From assembly GCF_002886045.1 (NCBI RefSeq), contig NZ_CP025791.1:5099001-5163000 (forward strand): a stretch of 64,000 nucleotides of DNA. The letters are read 5' to 3'. Positions 40,495-49,395 of the stretch are shown here, piece after piece. The translations under genes and the position numbers were made by a program. Each line of letters starts with the position of its first letter. The stretch's first letter is position 1. This stretch comes from Flavivirga eckloniae. GTDB taxonomy: Bacteria; Bacteroidota; Bacteroidia; Flavobacteriales; Flavobacteriaceae. The notes under the pieces are model-generated. The model worked only from the letters and a program-made list of their open reading frames with translations. It had not been told where the DNA came from and did no database searches.

Positions 40495-42411
40495 TTAGAT
40501 AAAGTTTTTTAAATCAAATCTGATTTTCAAAATGTCTTGAATTTCTTGAATAGGTTTAAAGCAGCGTCTTAGTTTTAGTTTTTCTTCTTTGGTTAATGTT
40601 TCCAAATCGATAAACTTACCGGAATTATTACGCAACAATCCTTGCTTGGTTTTAAACTTGGATAACGCTTTAAAGGCATAAGAGCATGATTCGTGTAACT
40701 CTTTGTTATTAGGCTCTAGTTCGGCTAACTTTTCAAAACGCTCAGACGTATTATTAACCCCTCTTATCTGTTTGCTTAAAATGAGTACTCTAGCAGCATC
40801 AATAAGTGGCATTAAAGCCCTGTTTTTAATATTAAAGAGTTCCTTTTGTTCACCATTTTTCTCTACCAGAAATTGTTTAAAGAAACCAAGTGGTGAAGGG
40901 CTTTTAGTAGCATCGCGAGCTAAAAATTTATAAAAAATATCCGTTTCTGCTAAAGTAGTATAAATAGTATCTGTAAGGTCGTCTACCAGTTCTTTGTTTC
41001 CATAAACACGGTTATAATCAAAAAATATAGAAGACAATAAAACGGCCTTTTCATCGGGTTTTAATATCCAACTCTTAAATTGATTTTTCCATTCTGTTAA
41101 GGACTTGCACCACTCTGGATTGCTCGCCATCATATCGGCCTCGCAATATTCAAATCCAATTTTATTTAAAGAGGCGGTAACGAGTTTGGCAAGCTCTAAA
41201 AAATAAGTTTGTGTTTCTTCATACTTATTTTCTGGAACATCTTCAAATACCAAAGCATTATCCTGATCGGTAAAAAGCAATTGCTCGTTACGCCCTTGAC
41301 TGCCCAATGCTAACCAGGAAAAAGCTACTGGCGGCGCTGTAGGCATTTTTTTAAGAGCCAATTCTATCGCTCTAATAGTAACTGCATCGTTAATTTCGGA
41401 AATTACATTTATTATATGCGAAATAGGTATGTTTTGCTCAAGATAACTTCTTAATAAGGTATTGCCTTTTAACCTTGCTTCACGTAGTTTTTTGGTTCGT
41501 TTGGTTCGCTTTATCTCCTTAAGTATTACTGTAGGGTTGTTACCTAAATTAACCAAAACATCGTGATGCGTTAAAACACCAACAAGTTTGGAGTTAACCG
41601 TACCATCTTTAGTAATACACAAATGCCCAATACTATGCTTGATCATTTGTAATTGGCCATGCGCTATTGTCAAACCTTTTTTACCTGTCATTACGGGCGA
41701 ACTCATAATATTGGTTACAGGAGTTTCAATAGGGAACAACCCCGTAGCTATTTTATTCTTAATATCACTATTGGTAATAATACCTACGGGCTTTTTTTCA
41801 TTATCAACCACCACGATACAACCAATTTTATGGTCGCTCATTTTTTTAGCAGCTGCTTGTAAGGTGGACGTTGTTGTACAGGTAATGGGCGATTTGGTAT
41901 AATTAGCTGTTTGAAAATTTACTATGTCCTGAGAGGTACTTGGTAAATAATCGACAAAAATTTTACCGGCTTCTTCCTCGGTATAAGGATCGAAAGCATT
42001 GGATGCAAATGCTGTTATTAAATATTTCTGAACCTTATTGTTCTTATCTGTTAAGGATTGAAAAACCTCAATAGGTATGCCATACACGATAGACTCTTCG
42101 TTGGCAGTAGCCGTAAGTTTGTAAGGTTCTTTATTAATAAGTGGGCGCAATCCAAATAGATCGCCTGTATCATGTATATTCGTAATTTCCTTAACGTCCT
42201 CGTTACTGTAATACAGGTTTATAGCACCATCTCGTACAACATAAAAACTGTCGTGGCACACATCGTCTTTCTTAAATATGGTATCGCCCTTTTCTAAATA
42301 AGTTATGGTGACTTCTATGGCAATTTTCAACAAGGTTTTATTGGTAAGCTTATTAAAAGGGGGATAGTCCTTTAAAAAATCACTAACACGTTCTGCAATA
42401 GAGTTCTTCAT
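40495..42411 (-). CDS. cNMP-binding / CBS / DUF294 nucleotidyltransferase-like signalling protein
   Basis: 638 residues in four parts: a cyclic-nucleotide-binding jelly roll (about 15-115; DGAINLYYSNEDVKE), a CBS pair (about 170-290; VVDNEKKPVGIITNSDI and SKLVGVLTHHDVL), a DUF294 nucleotidyltransferase-like domain with WLALGSQGRNEQLLFTDQDNAL (cited as GSQGRNEQLLFTDQD, about 370-384) and a helical C-terminal domain. The G-S-x-G-R...T-D-Q-D core is the GlnD-type active site, so it may nucleotidylate or de-nucleotidylate a partner. It is coupled to the DnaQ-like gene. The partner and ligand are unknown; sensing of energy state in acetate use is inference. Confidence 0.9.
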   Translation of the reverse strand: MKNSIAERVSDFLKDYPPFNKLTNKTLLKIAIEVTITYLEKGDTIFKKDDVCHDSFYVVRDGAINLYYSNEDVKEITNIHDTGDLFGLRPLINKEPYKLTATANEESIVYGIPIEVFQSLTDKNNKVQKYLITAFASNAFDPYTEEEAGKIFVDYLPSTSQDIVNFQTANYTKSPITCTTTSTLQAAAKKMSDHKIGCIVVVDNEKKPVGIITNSDIKNKIATGLFPIETPVTNIMSSPVMTGKKGLTIAHGQLQMIKHSIGHLCITKDGTVNSKLVGVLTHHDVLVNLGNNPTVILKEIKRTKRTKKLREARLKGNTLLRSYLEQNIPISHIINVISEINDAVTIRAIELALKKMPTAPPVAFSWLALGSQGRNEQLLFTDQDNALVFEDVPENKYEETQTYFLELAKLVTASLNKIGFEYCEADMMASNPEWCKSLTEWKNQFKSWILKPDEKAVLLSSIFFDYNRVYGNKELVDDLTDTIYTTLAETDIFYKFLARDATKSPSPLGFFKQFLVEKNGEQKELFNIKNRALMPLIDAARVLILSKQIRGVNNTSERFEKLAELEPNNKELHESCSYAFKALSKFKTKQGLLRNNSGKFIDLETLTKEEKLKLRRCFKPIQEIQDILKIRFDLKNFI

Positions 42412-42443
42412 AAAATAACCTTGTTATTGAGATCGTATTTTTG

Positions 42444-43058
42444 TTAAATCATTTTAAAGTCTAGCAATAACTCACTTTCAATAGATGCTTGTAAATGATC
42501 GCCTTTAAAAGTTTGACCAGCACCTACAGCTGGGGTTCCTGTAAAGATTAAATCTCCAGGAACTAAAGTCATGAAGCTAGAAACGAAGCTAATAATCTCA
42601 CTAAAATTATAAATCATAAAATCGGTATTGCCAACTTGTTTTTGCTCACCATTAATCACTAAATCAAAATTAATGTTATTAAGCTCCGGAAAGTTGGAAA
42701 TAGGTTTGAAGTTTGAAATCGGTGATGCACCATCAAAACCTTTAGCCAATGCCCATGGTCCTTTACCGGCTCTACTCGCAGTAAGTACATCTTTGGCAGT
42801 ATAGTCTATTCCTACGGCAATTTCTGAGATATACGAAGGTGCATCTGCAATAGAAATATTTTTACCAGTTTTTCCAATTTTTACAACTAACTCAACCTCA
42901 TAAACTAATTCGTTTGTAATCGATGGGAATACCACATCTTTATTATCTGTTACTAAAGAGCTTTCCGGTTTTGTAAAAATTAATTGAGAACCATTTTTAA
43001 TGCCTTCAATTTCAGATTTATCACTTACGTAGTTTTTGCCTATGCCTATAATTTTCAT
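42444..43058 (-). CDS. Fumarylacetoacetate hydrolase family protein
   Basis: 204 residues. FTKPESSLV (about 29-37), then YEVELVVKIGK (about 53-63, with the E-x-E metal ligands), GIDYTAKDVLTASRAGKGPWALAKGFDG (cited as DYTAKD and KGPWALAKGFD) and a closing VPGDLIFTGTPAGVG-like block reading PGDLIFTGTPAVG. These match the FAH fold that cleaves C-C bonds in beta-diketo acids (acylpyruvases, oxaloacetate decarboxylases and others). The exact substrate is not determined. It is transcribed toward the DUF294 gene with a 32-base gap. Confidence 0.9.
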   Translation of the reverse strand: MKIIGIGKNYVSDKSEIEGIKNGSQLIFTKPESSLVTDNKDVVFPSITNELVYEVELVVKIGKTGKNISIADAPSYISEIAVGIDYTAKDVLTASRAGKGPWALAKGFDGASPISNFKPISNFPELNNINFDLVINGEQKQVGNTDFMIYNFSEIISFVSSFMTLVPGDLIFTGTPAVGAGQTFKGDHLQASIESELLLDFKMI

Positions 43059-43175
43059 CCTTTTTGCTATTGTTTTTAGGGTTTATTAAAGGCAATAAAA
43101 GTAATAAATTAGGCTTAATTATTCGGTTATATTATTGTTTAAAAAAGAGAGAGCTTATATCTTTTACTGCTAGGG

Positions 43176-43946
43176 TTATTTCTTTGTTCCTAATAAGTAA
43201 AGTATCACTGCTGGACCAGATTTTACTTTGTTAATTTCCCAATCATAACGTTCTGTACCATTTAAACTTTCAACAAGTTCATTCATTTCTTTTACGGAGT
43301 ATGTTCTGAGTGATGAAACAACCCCATCCCACAAAACAAAGAGAGGAACGATTGGGATTAAATAGGTGAAAATAATTCGGCCTATTTTAAAAGGTCTGAT
43401 AAAAGGTGTTGTTAAAAGCACACTTAAAGGTGAAAAGCACATCGCTAAAAGACTGGGAACACTTCTTTCCTGTGCTTCAATAACTGCAATTGAATTGTTG
43501 GAATTCATAGCGTTTTGCAAAATCTGTCTGGCATCTTTTGGTTTAAAATGGTGCAGTGACAAAAATAGTGTTCTCAATCCTTTTAACTCTACAGGAATAT
43601 CTCTGGCATCAACAGGTGCTTCTACATACTTAAAATTAGTGGCTAGTTTTTTTGTGAATTGAAATGCTGGAATATTTGGATAAAAATCGGTAAGCGTTAT
43701 TTCCAGATTGGGAACATCTTTTTTTAATTCTGAGTTTAACCAAATTAATCCACCACCGCCACCAGAACCAAGATCAATTATCTGATTTGTTTTACTTTTT
43801 TCAAGTCCTTTTTTGATAATTGGAATAATAGCTTTGTACATTTTAGTCTTGTTAGACAGGAATTGTAAAAAATCGGTACCGTAATTTCTTATAAACTTAG
43901 GAAACCATTTTTGGTCTTCAAATTCAAATAAATGTATGCGTCCCAT
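43176..43946 (-). CDS. Class I SAM-dependent methyltransferase-like protein
   Basis: 256 residues. IIDLGSGGGGGLIWL (about 56-70) is motif I with an unusually long glycine run, and LTDFYPNIPAF follows strand 2. LFLSLHHFKPKDARQIL is a motif IV-like segment. Two hydrophobic stretches (about 166-180 and 190-207: IIFTYLIPIVPLFVLWDG) may anchor it to the membrane. No family function is known to me. It lies 50 bases after the LysE gene on the same strand and may be co-transcribed. Confidence 0.75.
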   Translation of the reverse strand: MGRIHLFEFEDQKWFPKFIRNYGTDFLQFLSNKTKMYKAIIPIIKKGLEKSKTNQIIDLGSGGGGGLIWLNSELKKDVPNLEITLTDFYPNIPAFQFTKKLATNFKYVEAPVDARDIPVELKGLRTLFLSLHHFKPKDARQILQNAMNSNNSIAVIEAQERSVPSLLAMCFSPLSVLLTTPFIRPFKIGRIIFTYLIPIVPLFVLWDGVVSSLRTYSVKEMNELVESLNGTERYDWEINKVKSGPAVILYLLGTKK

Positions 43947-43995
43947 TATTTCTTTTTATAAAGTTTTATTAAACAAAGTTATTACTCAACACGAT

Positions 43996-44628
43996 TTATT
44001 TTGCCTTTGCAAAAGCCATTTTTACAGCCAATCCAGTTAATACAGAAGCCATAAACCATTTCTGTATCCTTAACCAAATAGGCTTTTTAGAGAACCAGCT
44101 AGCCATTTTCGAAGCAGATAGTACAATTAAAAAATTAATAATAAAGCTTATTATTATTTGAACGATTCCAAGTTGTAAACTTTGACCGAAAACTGAACCG
44201 TATTCAGGTTTTATAAATTGTGGAAAAAATGACAGGTAAAAAATCGCCATTTTTGGATTTAGAACATTGGTAAGAAGCCCTATGTTGAAAAGTTTAAGCG
44301 GTTTACTTGATTTTAGGTTTTGATCGGCATCGAAAATTTTATTATTTGATTTTACCGTATTGTAAGCCAAATATAATAAGTAACCCACGCCAAGAAATTT
44401 AACGACTATAAATGCATAGGGTACAGCAAAAAATATGGCAGTTAAGCCGAAGGAAACCATAAGAATATGGAATAAAAAACCACACATAACACCAAACAGT
44501 GATATGATTCCAGCTTTCTTTCCTTGGGATAAGGACCTGGAAATTAGATAAATCATATTTGGACCAGGAGAGAGTACCATTATAAATGCGGCTAAAGCAA
44601 ATAGGAATAATTCATTTAAAGGGATCAT
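43996..44628 (-). CDS. LysE/RhtB-family amino-acid exporter
   Basis: 210 residues with about six helices. FALAAFIMVLSPGPNMIYLISRSLSQGKKAG (cited as LSPGPNMIYLISRSLSQG, about 20-37) is the LysE-family signature and LFNIGLLTNVLNPKMAIFYLSFFPQF (cited as NPKMAIFYLSFFPQF) is the second conserved block. The family exports lysine, threonine, homoserine lactone or other amino acids; the substrate is not predictable. Its upstream region is the long repeat island. Confidence 0.92.
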   Translation of the reverse strand: MIPLNELFLFALAAFIMVLSPGPNMIYLISRSLSQGKKAGIISLFGVMCGFLFHILMVSFGLTAIFFAVPYAFIVVKFLGVGYLLYLAYNTVKSNNKIFDADQNLKSSKPLKLFNIGLLTNVLNPKMAIFYLSFFPQFIKPEYGSVFGQSLQLGIVQIIISFIINFLIVLSASKMASWFSKKPIWLRIQKWFMASVLTGLAVKMAFAKAK

Positions 44629-45541
44629 AAGTATTTATTTTGGGTTTATAAATCTTGGCCATATTAATAATCTCATTATAACAGGCTTACTTACTATCGT
44701 AATTAAGGTTAAATATAGCTATTTCTATACATGAAAATATCGAAATACTATAAAAAATAGTTATAGATGTATATTATACAGAGAGGCATAAAAAGTCTCA
44801 AATACTTTTATTTTGATCACTTCGACTACGCTTAATAGCATCAAAAAAATCGAAAACCTCATAAACCTGATAAATAAGCATTTGGTTTATGAGAGCTTCC
44901 CTATCTGTAGGCATTTACGGTGTACCCACATCTTTTTAATCAAGCCACGAATGACACAGATTTATACGAATAAAACCTCAATATGATGTATAGCTCTCTA
45001 TACTATTCATAATCACGAATCAGACTTTCAGTCTGTTTTTACTATCCAGACCCGATTTAATTATATTATATTTTTGTACTCTAATTTATTAATAAGTAAA
45101 CTCGAATTACTTATTTGTAAATAATTTATATTTAGAACCATTTGTGATAATTCGTGAAATTAGTGTCTATTTTTGTAAAATTATTATTTAACGTAATCTT
45201 GGATAAGAGAATTTATGTCGTTGTGTGTCCCAGACTTGTTTCAGAATTATTTTTTTATTGTCACAGTGCTCTCCTCTTTAAATTAAAGCCGAGAAATGAA
45301 TTTCGATTTTGATAAAAATAGGAAGAAAGAGGCGTTTTATTAAAAATAACAAACAAATATAACCCTCCGAATCCCGATTACATCGGGATCCACCTCCCTT
45401 TTTAAAAGGGAGGAACATCTTGAATTCTTAAGCAAGATTCACGTTATTTAATATGCAGCCATATTTGTGGGTACACCGTAGCTGTAGACATGTAGATTCA
45501 TTTCATTCAAACCTATGGGTGATATTATTAAAGCTTTAAAA
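44629..45541. repeat. Gene-free repeat island of about 0.9 kb
   Basis: No supported reading frame. A perfect 15-base inverted pair (TACGGTGTACCCACA at 44916-44930, complement at 45466-45480) brackets about 535 bases. Within or beside it are CTCATAAACC / GGTTTATGAG (44858-44867 and 44884-44893), a TCCCGAT / ATCGGGA palindrome and CCTCCC...GGGAGG stem near 45374-45415, two CACGAAT/TTCGTG-type segments facing each other near 44946 and 45156, and a CCAGACTTGTTTCAGAAT segment near 45229. Several look like dispersed flavobacterial repeats. It may be a degenerate non-coding mobile element or a nest of repeats. Confidence 0.65.
44916..45480. mobile_element. Putative terminal-inverted-repeat element (MITE-like), no transposase
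   Basis: Perfect 15-base inverted repeats at 44916-44930 and 45466-45480 define a 565-base unit without a coding region. No clear target-site duplication is seen. The call rests only on the inverted pair and on its place in a gene-free region. Confidence 0.35.
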
Positions 45542-47299
45542 CTACTTAATATCAAACTTAATTTGATCAAATTTTGTTAGCCCCGGAGCGTTACTTATAT
45601 CTTTTTGTAGACAGTATAAGCCTATCCGAGCTCCAATCCAAGCACCAGAGCGCACTTCAAATTCAGGGCCTAGCTTTGTGAAATCCTTTCCATTGGTGCT
45701 AAACGAGAACTGTCCAAGAATTATACCATTAGCATAATGATCTACATCTAATAATTCGTAATCTTGAAGTGTCTTTTTTAGAATCTCCATTTCCTCTTTT
45801 GTAGGTCTGGTTCTATATTTTAATGGTGTAGGAAGTTCTCCATTAGTGTTTAATCGTAACCAGAACTCTGTACCAGTAGTCATTTCAGAGCTCAAAGTTC
45901 GGGTTCCAAAGCGTACCGATACTTTTGTTGTATCTTGTTTTTTTTCTACGCCAATGTCAAAAGATTTTCTGCCTAATGCCGCTAACCCAGCTCGTATTCC
46001 ATCATAATCCGAGGTTTTCATTTTTACTGTTGCAGAAAAACTAAAGGCAGGAAACATTTGGGTTAATACATGTGGGATGTGTTCTAAGCTCTTATCATTA
46101 GTAAAAAGAGCAGGTAAAGTTAGCTTTCCATTTTTTATGCTATACCAATGCTCTTTTGGGTTTGCAAGCCATTGCCATTGTAGACCAAGTGTTTCGCCGT
46201 TAAAATCATCAGAGGTTTGTAATTTATATGGCACAACAGGAAGTGGGTTTTGATAGGTTTTTACAGGAGTTCCGATACCATTATTATTTTTATCGACACC
46301 TATTACAGGCCAATCGTTTTCTGTCCAATGCGCAGGTTCTAATCTAACAATACGCCCTAAAGTACCAACAGACTGAAAATGAATAAACCACCATTCTCCA
46401 GTATGGGATTTTACTAAACCTCCTTGATGGGGACCATTTATTCCCGTATCTCCAGTTTCGCATATGGTACGTATTTCATATGGTCCTTTAGGGGTTTTTG
46501 AACGCAAAGCGGTTTGCCAACCAAATTCCACGCCACCCGCAGGACACAAAATATAAAACCACTCGCCCCGTTTTATGAATTTAGTACCCTCAATAACACT
46601 ATGGTATTTATCTGCAGGAAACTTTTCAGAATCTTTAGCATCGAATACTGTAACCGGATCCCCAATAAGACCCGTACCTTCCCAATTCATTTCCCATACA
46701 TCTATGCGCCCATTAATACCACTGCGAGATGCCGCATGTGCATGCGCAAGATAGGCTTTGCCTGTGTTTTCATCCCAAATAGGAGAAGGATCTATCCAGC
46801 CGGAAACTCTTTTAACTAAAACAGGTTTGCTCCATTTTCCAGCAGGATTTTTTGTTTTTATTTGATAAATCCCTGCATCTGGGTCGCCCCAAAAAATCCA
46901 GAAATAACCATCGTGATAACGAATAGAAGGCGCAAATACTCCTTTACCAAGCCGTGGCACATTATAGTCTAATTGATCTTGACTTCTATTTTTATAGCTA
47001 AAAAAAGCATCTGGTATTTGCTGAATACCATGGCCAATTAATTTCCAATTCACCAAATCTTTAGAATGCAGGATTGGTAACCCCGGGACCATATTGAAAC
47101 TAGAAGCAGTCATATAATAATCTTTACCAACTCTTATAACATCAGGATCGGAAAAATCTGCAGTGATTATTGGGTTTTTGTATGTTGAATACGAGGTTTC
47201 TGTATGTTCTGCTTTTGTCGCTTTTTTACAGGCAGATACAAATAAGAGGATCATTATTAATACAATAAACTGGGGCTTTAATAATCGATTATATGTCAT
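45542..47299 (-). CDS. GH43-family glycoside hydrolase (beta-xylosidase / arabinofuranosidase-like), lipoprotein
   Basis: 585 residues. Lipoprotein signal (IVLIMILLFVSACKK). The five-bladed propeller begins at about residue 44 with ADFSDPDVIRVG, whose second Asp is the general base of GH43, then YYMTASSFNMVPGLPILHSKDLVNW and VFAPSIRYHDGYFWIFWGDPDAG, WIDPSPIWDENTGKAYLAH (cited as parts) and VIEGTKFIKRGEWFYI with the catalytic Glu. The C-terminal 220 residues form a beta-sandwich (GH43_C2-like), typical of the GH43_12 group. It probably releases pentoses from plant or algal xylans or arabinans. It is isolated, beside the repeat island and with no SusC/D genes. Confidence 0.9.
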   Translation of the reverse strand: MTYNRLLKPQFIVLIMILLFVSACKKATKAEHTETSYSTYKNPIITADFSDPDVIRVGKDYYMTASSFNMVPGLPILHSKDLVNWKLIGHGIQQIPDAFFSYKNRSQDQLDYNVPRLGKGVFAPSIRYHDGYFWIFWGDPDAGIYQIKTKNPAGKWSKPVLVKRVSGWIDPSPIWDENTGKAYLAHAHAASRSGINGRIDVWEMNWEGTGLIGDPVTVFDAKDSEKFPADKYHSVIEGTKFIKRGEWFYILCPAGGVEFGWQTALRSKTPKGPYEIRTICETGDTGINGPHQGGLVKSHTGEWWFIHFQSVGTLGRIVRLEPAHWTENDWPVIGVDKNNNGIGTPVKTYQNPLPVVPYKLQTSDDFNGETLGLQWQWLANPKEHWYSIKNGKLTLPALFTNDKSLEHIPHVLTQMFPAFSFSATVKMKTSDYDGIRAGLAALGRKSFDIGVEKKQDTTKVSVRFGTRTLSSEMTTGTEFWLRLNTNGELPTPLKYRTRPTKEEMEILKKTLQDYELLDVDHYANGIILGQFSFSTNGKDFTKLGPEFEVRSGAWIGARIGLYCLQKDISNAPGLTKFDQIKFDIK

Positions 47300-47572
47300 T
47301 GGTAGCAGTTTGTTTTAAGAAGTTTTAAACTAAATAAAGCTGTTCGTCTCACTGGTAATATTATCACTTATTTAGAGCAATCCCCCATAAGGTTATTCAA
47401 AATATTAGTACCCAAATAAAGAAAATGGAGCAGGGGAGCAGGTGAATTGTTTACAAAAGAAGTGATAAGATGGCTTTTTGCTCTCGAAATTTAGGTTTGA
47501 GTAGCATTAATATGAATCGTAATAAAGATTAGTTAATTTAGCAGACAATCTTAATAGACTAAAATTATTTTG
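47300..47572. other. Intergenic region before the ABC exporter
   Basis: About 270 bases between the divergent GH43 and ABC exporter genes. The only notable feature is a tandem 8-base repeat, GGAGCAGG twice at 47427-47442, unusually GC-rich for this genome. No clear full promoter consensus is seen. Confidence 0.5.
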
Positions 47573-49339
47573 ATGCAACACCTTAAAGCCACTCCTAAAA
47601 CGAAAACAAAAAGTAAAGTTACCATAACACAAGCCTTTAAAACCATTATATGGCCACGCCGTAATTTGGTTTTTATTGGTTTAATTTTAATAATAATTAA
47701 AAGTTTGGCAGGTTTAATTTTGCCCTGGCAGAGTAAAGTATTGCTAGACGAGGTAGTGCCTAGTAAGGATATGGACATGCTATACAACTTAATAGCCATC
47801 GTTTTAGGTGCTATTTTTTTACAATCGGTTACATCGTTTTTACTCACACGTATATTGAGTGTACAGGCGCAATACTTAATTAGTGAACTACGGGCGCAGG
47901 TACAGAAAAAAGTACTTTCGTTACCTATTAGTTTTTTCGACAATACCAAGTCTGGTGCTTTGGTATCGCGTATTATGAGCGATGTAGAAGGGGTTAGAAA
48001 CCTTATAGGTACTGGGTTGGTGCAACTGGTTGGTGGAACTTTTACGGCTATTATATCGTTAATTATTTTAATAAAACTAAACCCATGGATGACACTATTT
48101 GTGTTTGTACCACTTTCTATATTCGGTTATGTAGCACTTAGGGCTTTTAAATATATTCGTCCGGTTTTTAGAAAACGAGGTAAGATTAATGAGGAGGTTA
48201 AAGGACGTTTAACCGAAACGTTAGCAGGGGTTCGTGTTATTAAAGCTTTTAATGCCGAAGAACAGGAAAACAAAATTTTTGAAAAAGGTATTGAAAGACT
48301 GTTTCAAAATGTAAAAAAGAGTTTAACGGCTACAGCCTTAATGACGAGTTCTTCTACTTTCTTAATAGGTGTAGCAACTACGGGTATCATGGCAATTGGT
48401 GGTTATTATATGATACAAAGTGAAATGACTACGGGAGAATTTTTATTCTTCACACTCATTTTAGGGTTTATGATTGCGCCAATAATACAAATGAGCAATA
48501 TTGGAAGCCAGTTAACTGAAGCTTTAGCTGGTTTAGATAGAACGGAAGAGCTCATGAATATGACTGCTGAAGAGGATAACGAAAATAGAACCGTACAACT
48601 GGAACGTATAGAAGGCGAGATCGTTTTTGATAATGTGTCGTTTGCTTATGAAGAAGGCAAAGAGGTATTATACGATATTAATTTTAGAGCACCAGCTGGT
48701 TCTACCACGGCTTTAGTAGGTAGTTCCGGGTCGGGTAAGTCTACTATAGCTGGGTTGTCTGCTACATTTTTAAGTCCGAAATCGGGTAAGGTAACTATTG
48801 ACAATCAAGATTTATCGAAAGTGAAATTAAATACTTACCGTCAATATTTGGGAGTAGTATTGCAAGATGAGTTTTTGTTTGAAGGAACTATTAAGGAGAA
48901 TATTATGTTTCCTAGACCTGATGCCACAGAAGGCGAATTGCAAAATGCTGTTAAAGCGGCTTATGTAAATGAGTTTACAGATCGTTTTGAAGATGGTTTA
49001 AATACTTTAATTGGAGAAAGAGGGGTGAAGCTGTCTGGAGGTCAGCGACAACGATTAGCCATTGCTAGAGCTATTTTAGCAGATCCGAAAATTATTATTT
49101 TAGATGAAGCTACCTCAAGTTTAGATACCGAGAGTGAAGCTTTAATACAAAAAAGTTTAACTGAGTTAATTAAAGATAGAACCACCATTGTTATTGCACA
49201 CCGATTAAGTACTATTAGAAAAGCAGACCAAATTTTGGTTATTGAAGCGGGACGTATTGTAGAACGAGGGACACACGATGAGCTGATTGCTTTAAATGGT
49301 AGGTATTATGATTTATATACGTATCAAGCTAAGATTTAA
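47573..49339 (+). CDS. ABC exporter, MsbA/multidrug type (fused permease and ATPase)
   Basis: 588 residues from the ATG at 47573; a TTG one codon earlier also fits the frame. Six transmembrane helices fill residues 30-315 (FIGLILIIIKSLAGLILPW, FLIGVATTGIMAIGGYYMI and others). The nucleotide-binding domain has ALVGSSGSGKSTIAG (Walker A, about 382-396), LSGGQRQRLAIARA (signature, about 487-500) and IIILDEATSSLDTESE (Walker B). Homodimers of this type flip lipids such as lipid A core, or pump drugs. Given the LPS genes elsewhere an MsbA-like role is possible, but no direct link is shown. Confidence 0.93.
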   Translation: MQHLKATPKTKTKSKVTITQAFKTIIWPRRNLVFIGLILIIIKSLAGLILPWQSKVLLDEVVPSKDMDMLYNLIAIVLGAIFLQSVTSFLLTRILSVQAQYLISELRAQVQKKVLSLPISFFDNTKSGALVSRIMSDVEGVRNLIGTGLVQLVGGTFTAIISLIILIKLNPWMTLFVFVPLSIFGYVALRAFKYIRPVFRKRGKINEEVKGRLTETLAGVRVIKAFNAEEQENKIFEKGIERLFQNVKKSLTATALMTSSSTFLIGVATTGIMAIGGYYMIQSEMTTGEFLFFTLILGFMIAPIIQMSNIGSQLTEALAGLDRTEELMNMTAEEDNENRTVQLERIEGEIVFDNVSFAYEEGKEVLYDINFRAPAGSTTALVGSSGSGKSTIAGLSATFLSPKSGKVTIDNQDLSKVKLNTYRQYLGVVLQDEFLFEGTIKENIMFPRPDATEGELQNAVKAAYVNEFTDRFEDGLNTLIGERGVKLSGGQRQRLAIARAILADPKIIILDEATSSLDTESEALIQKSLTELIKDRTTIVIAHRLSTIRKADQILVIEAGRIVERGTHDELIALNGRYYDLYTYQAKI

Positions 49340-49395
49340 AAAGGAATAATATGGGTATGAAAAGTTTAAGTTTTGTGCGTCATTTTTATAACTTA

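Noticed and set aside
47427-47442. Two tandem copies of GGAGCAGG as a regulatory repeat.
   Set aside because: Only two units, not near a promoter element, and no second copy seen.
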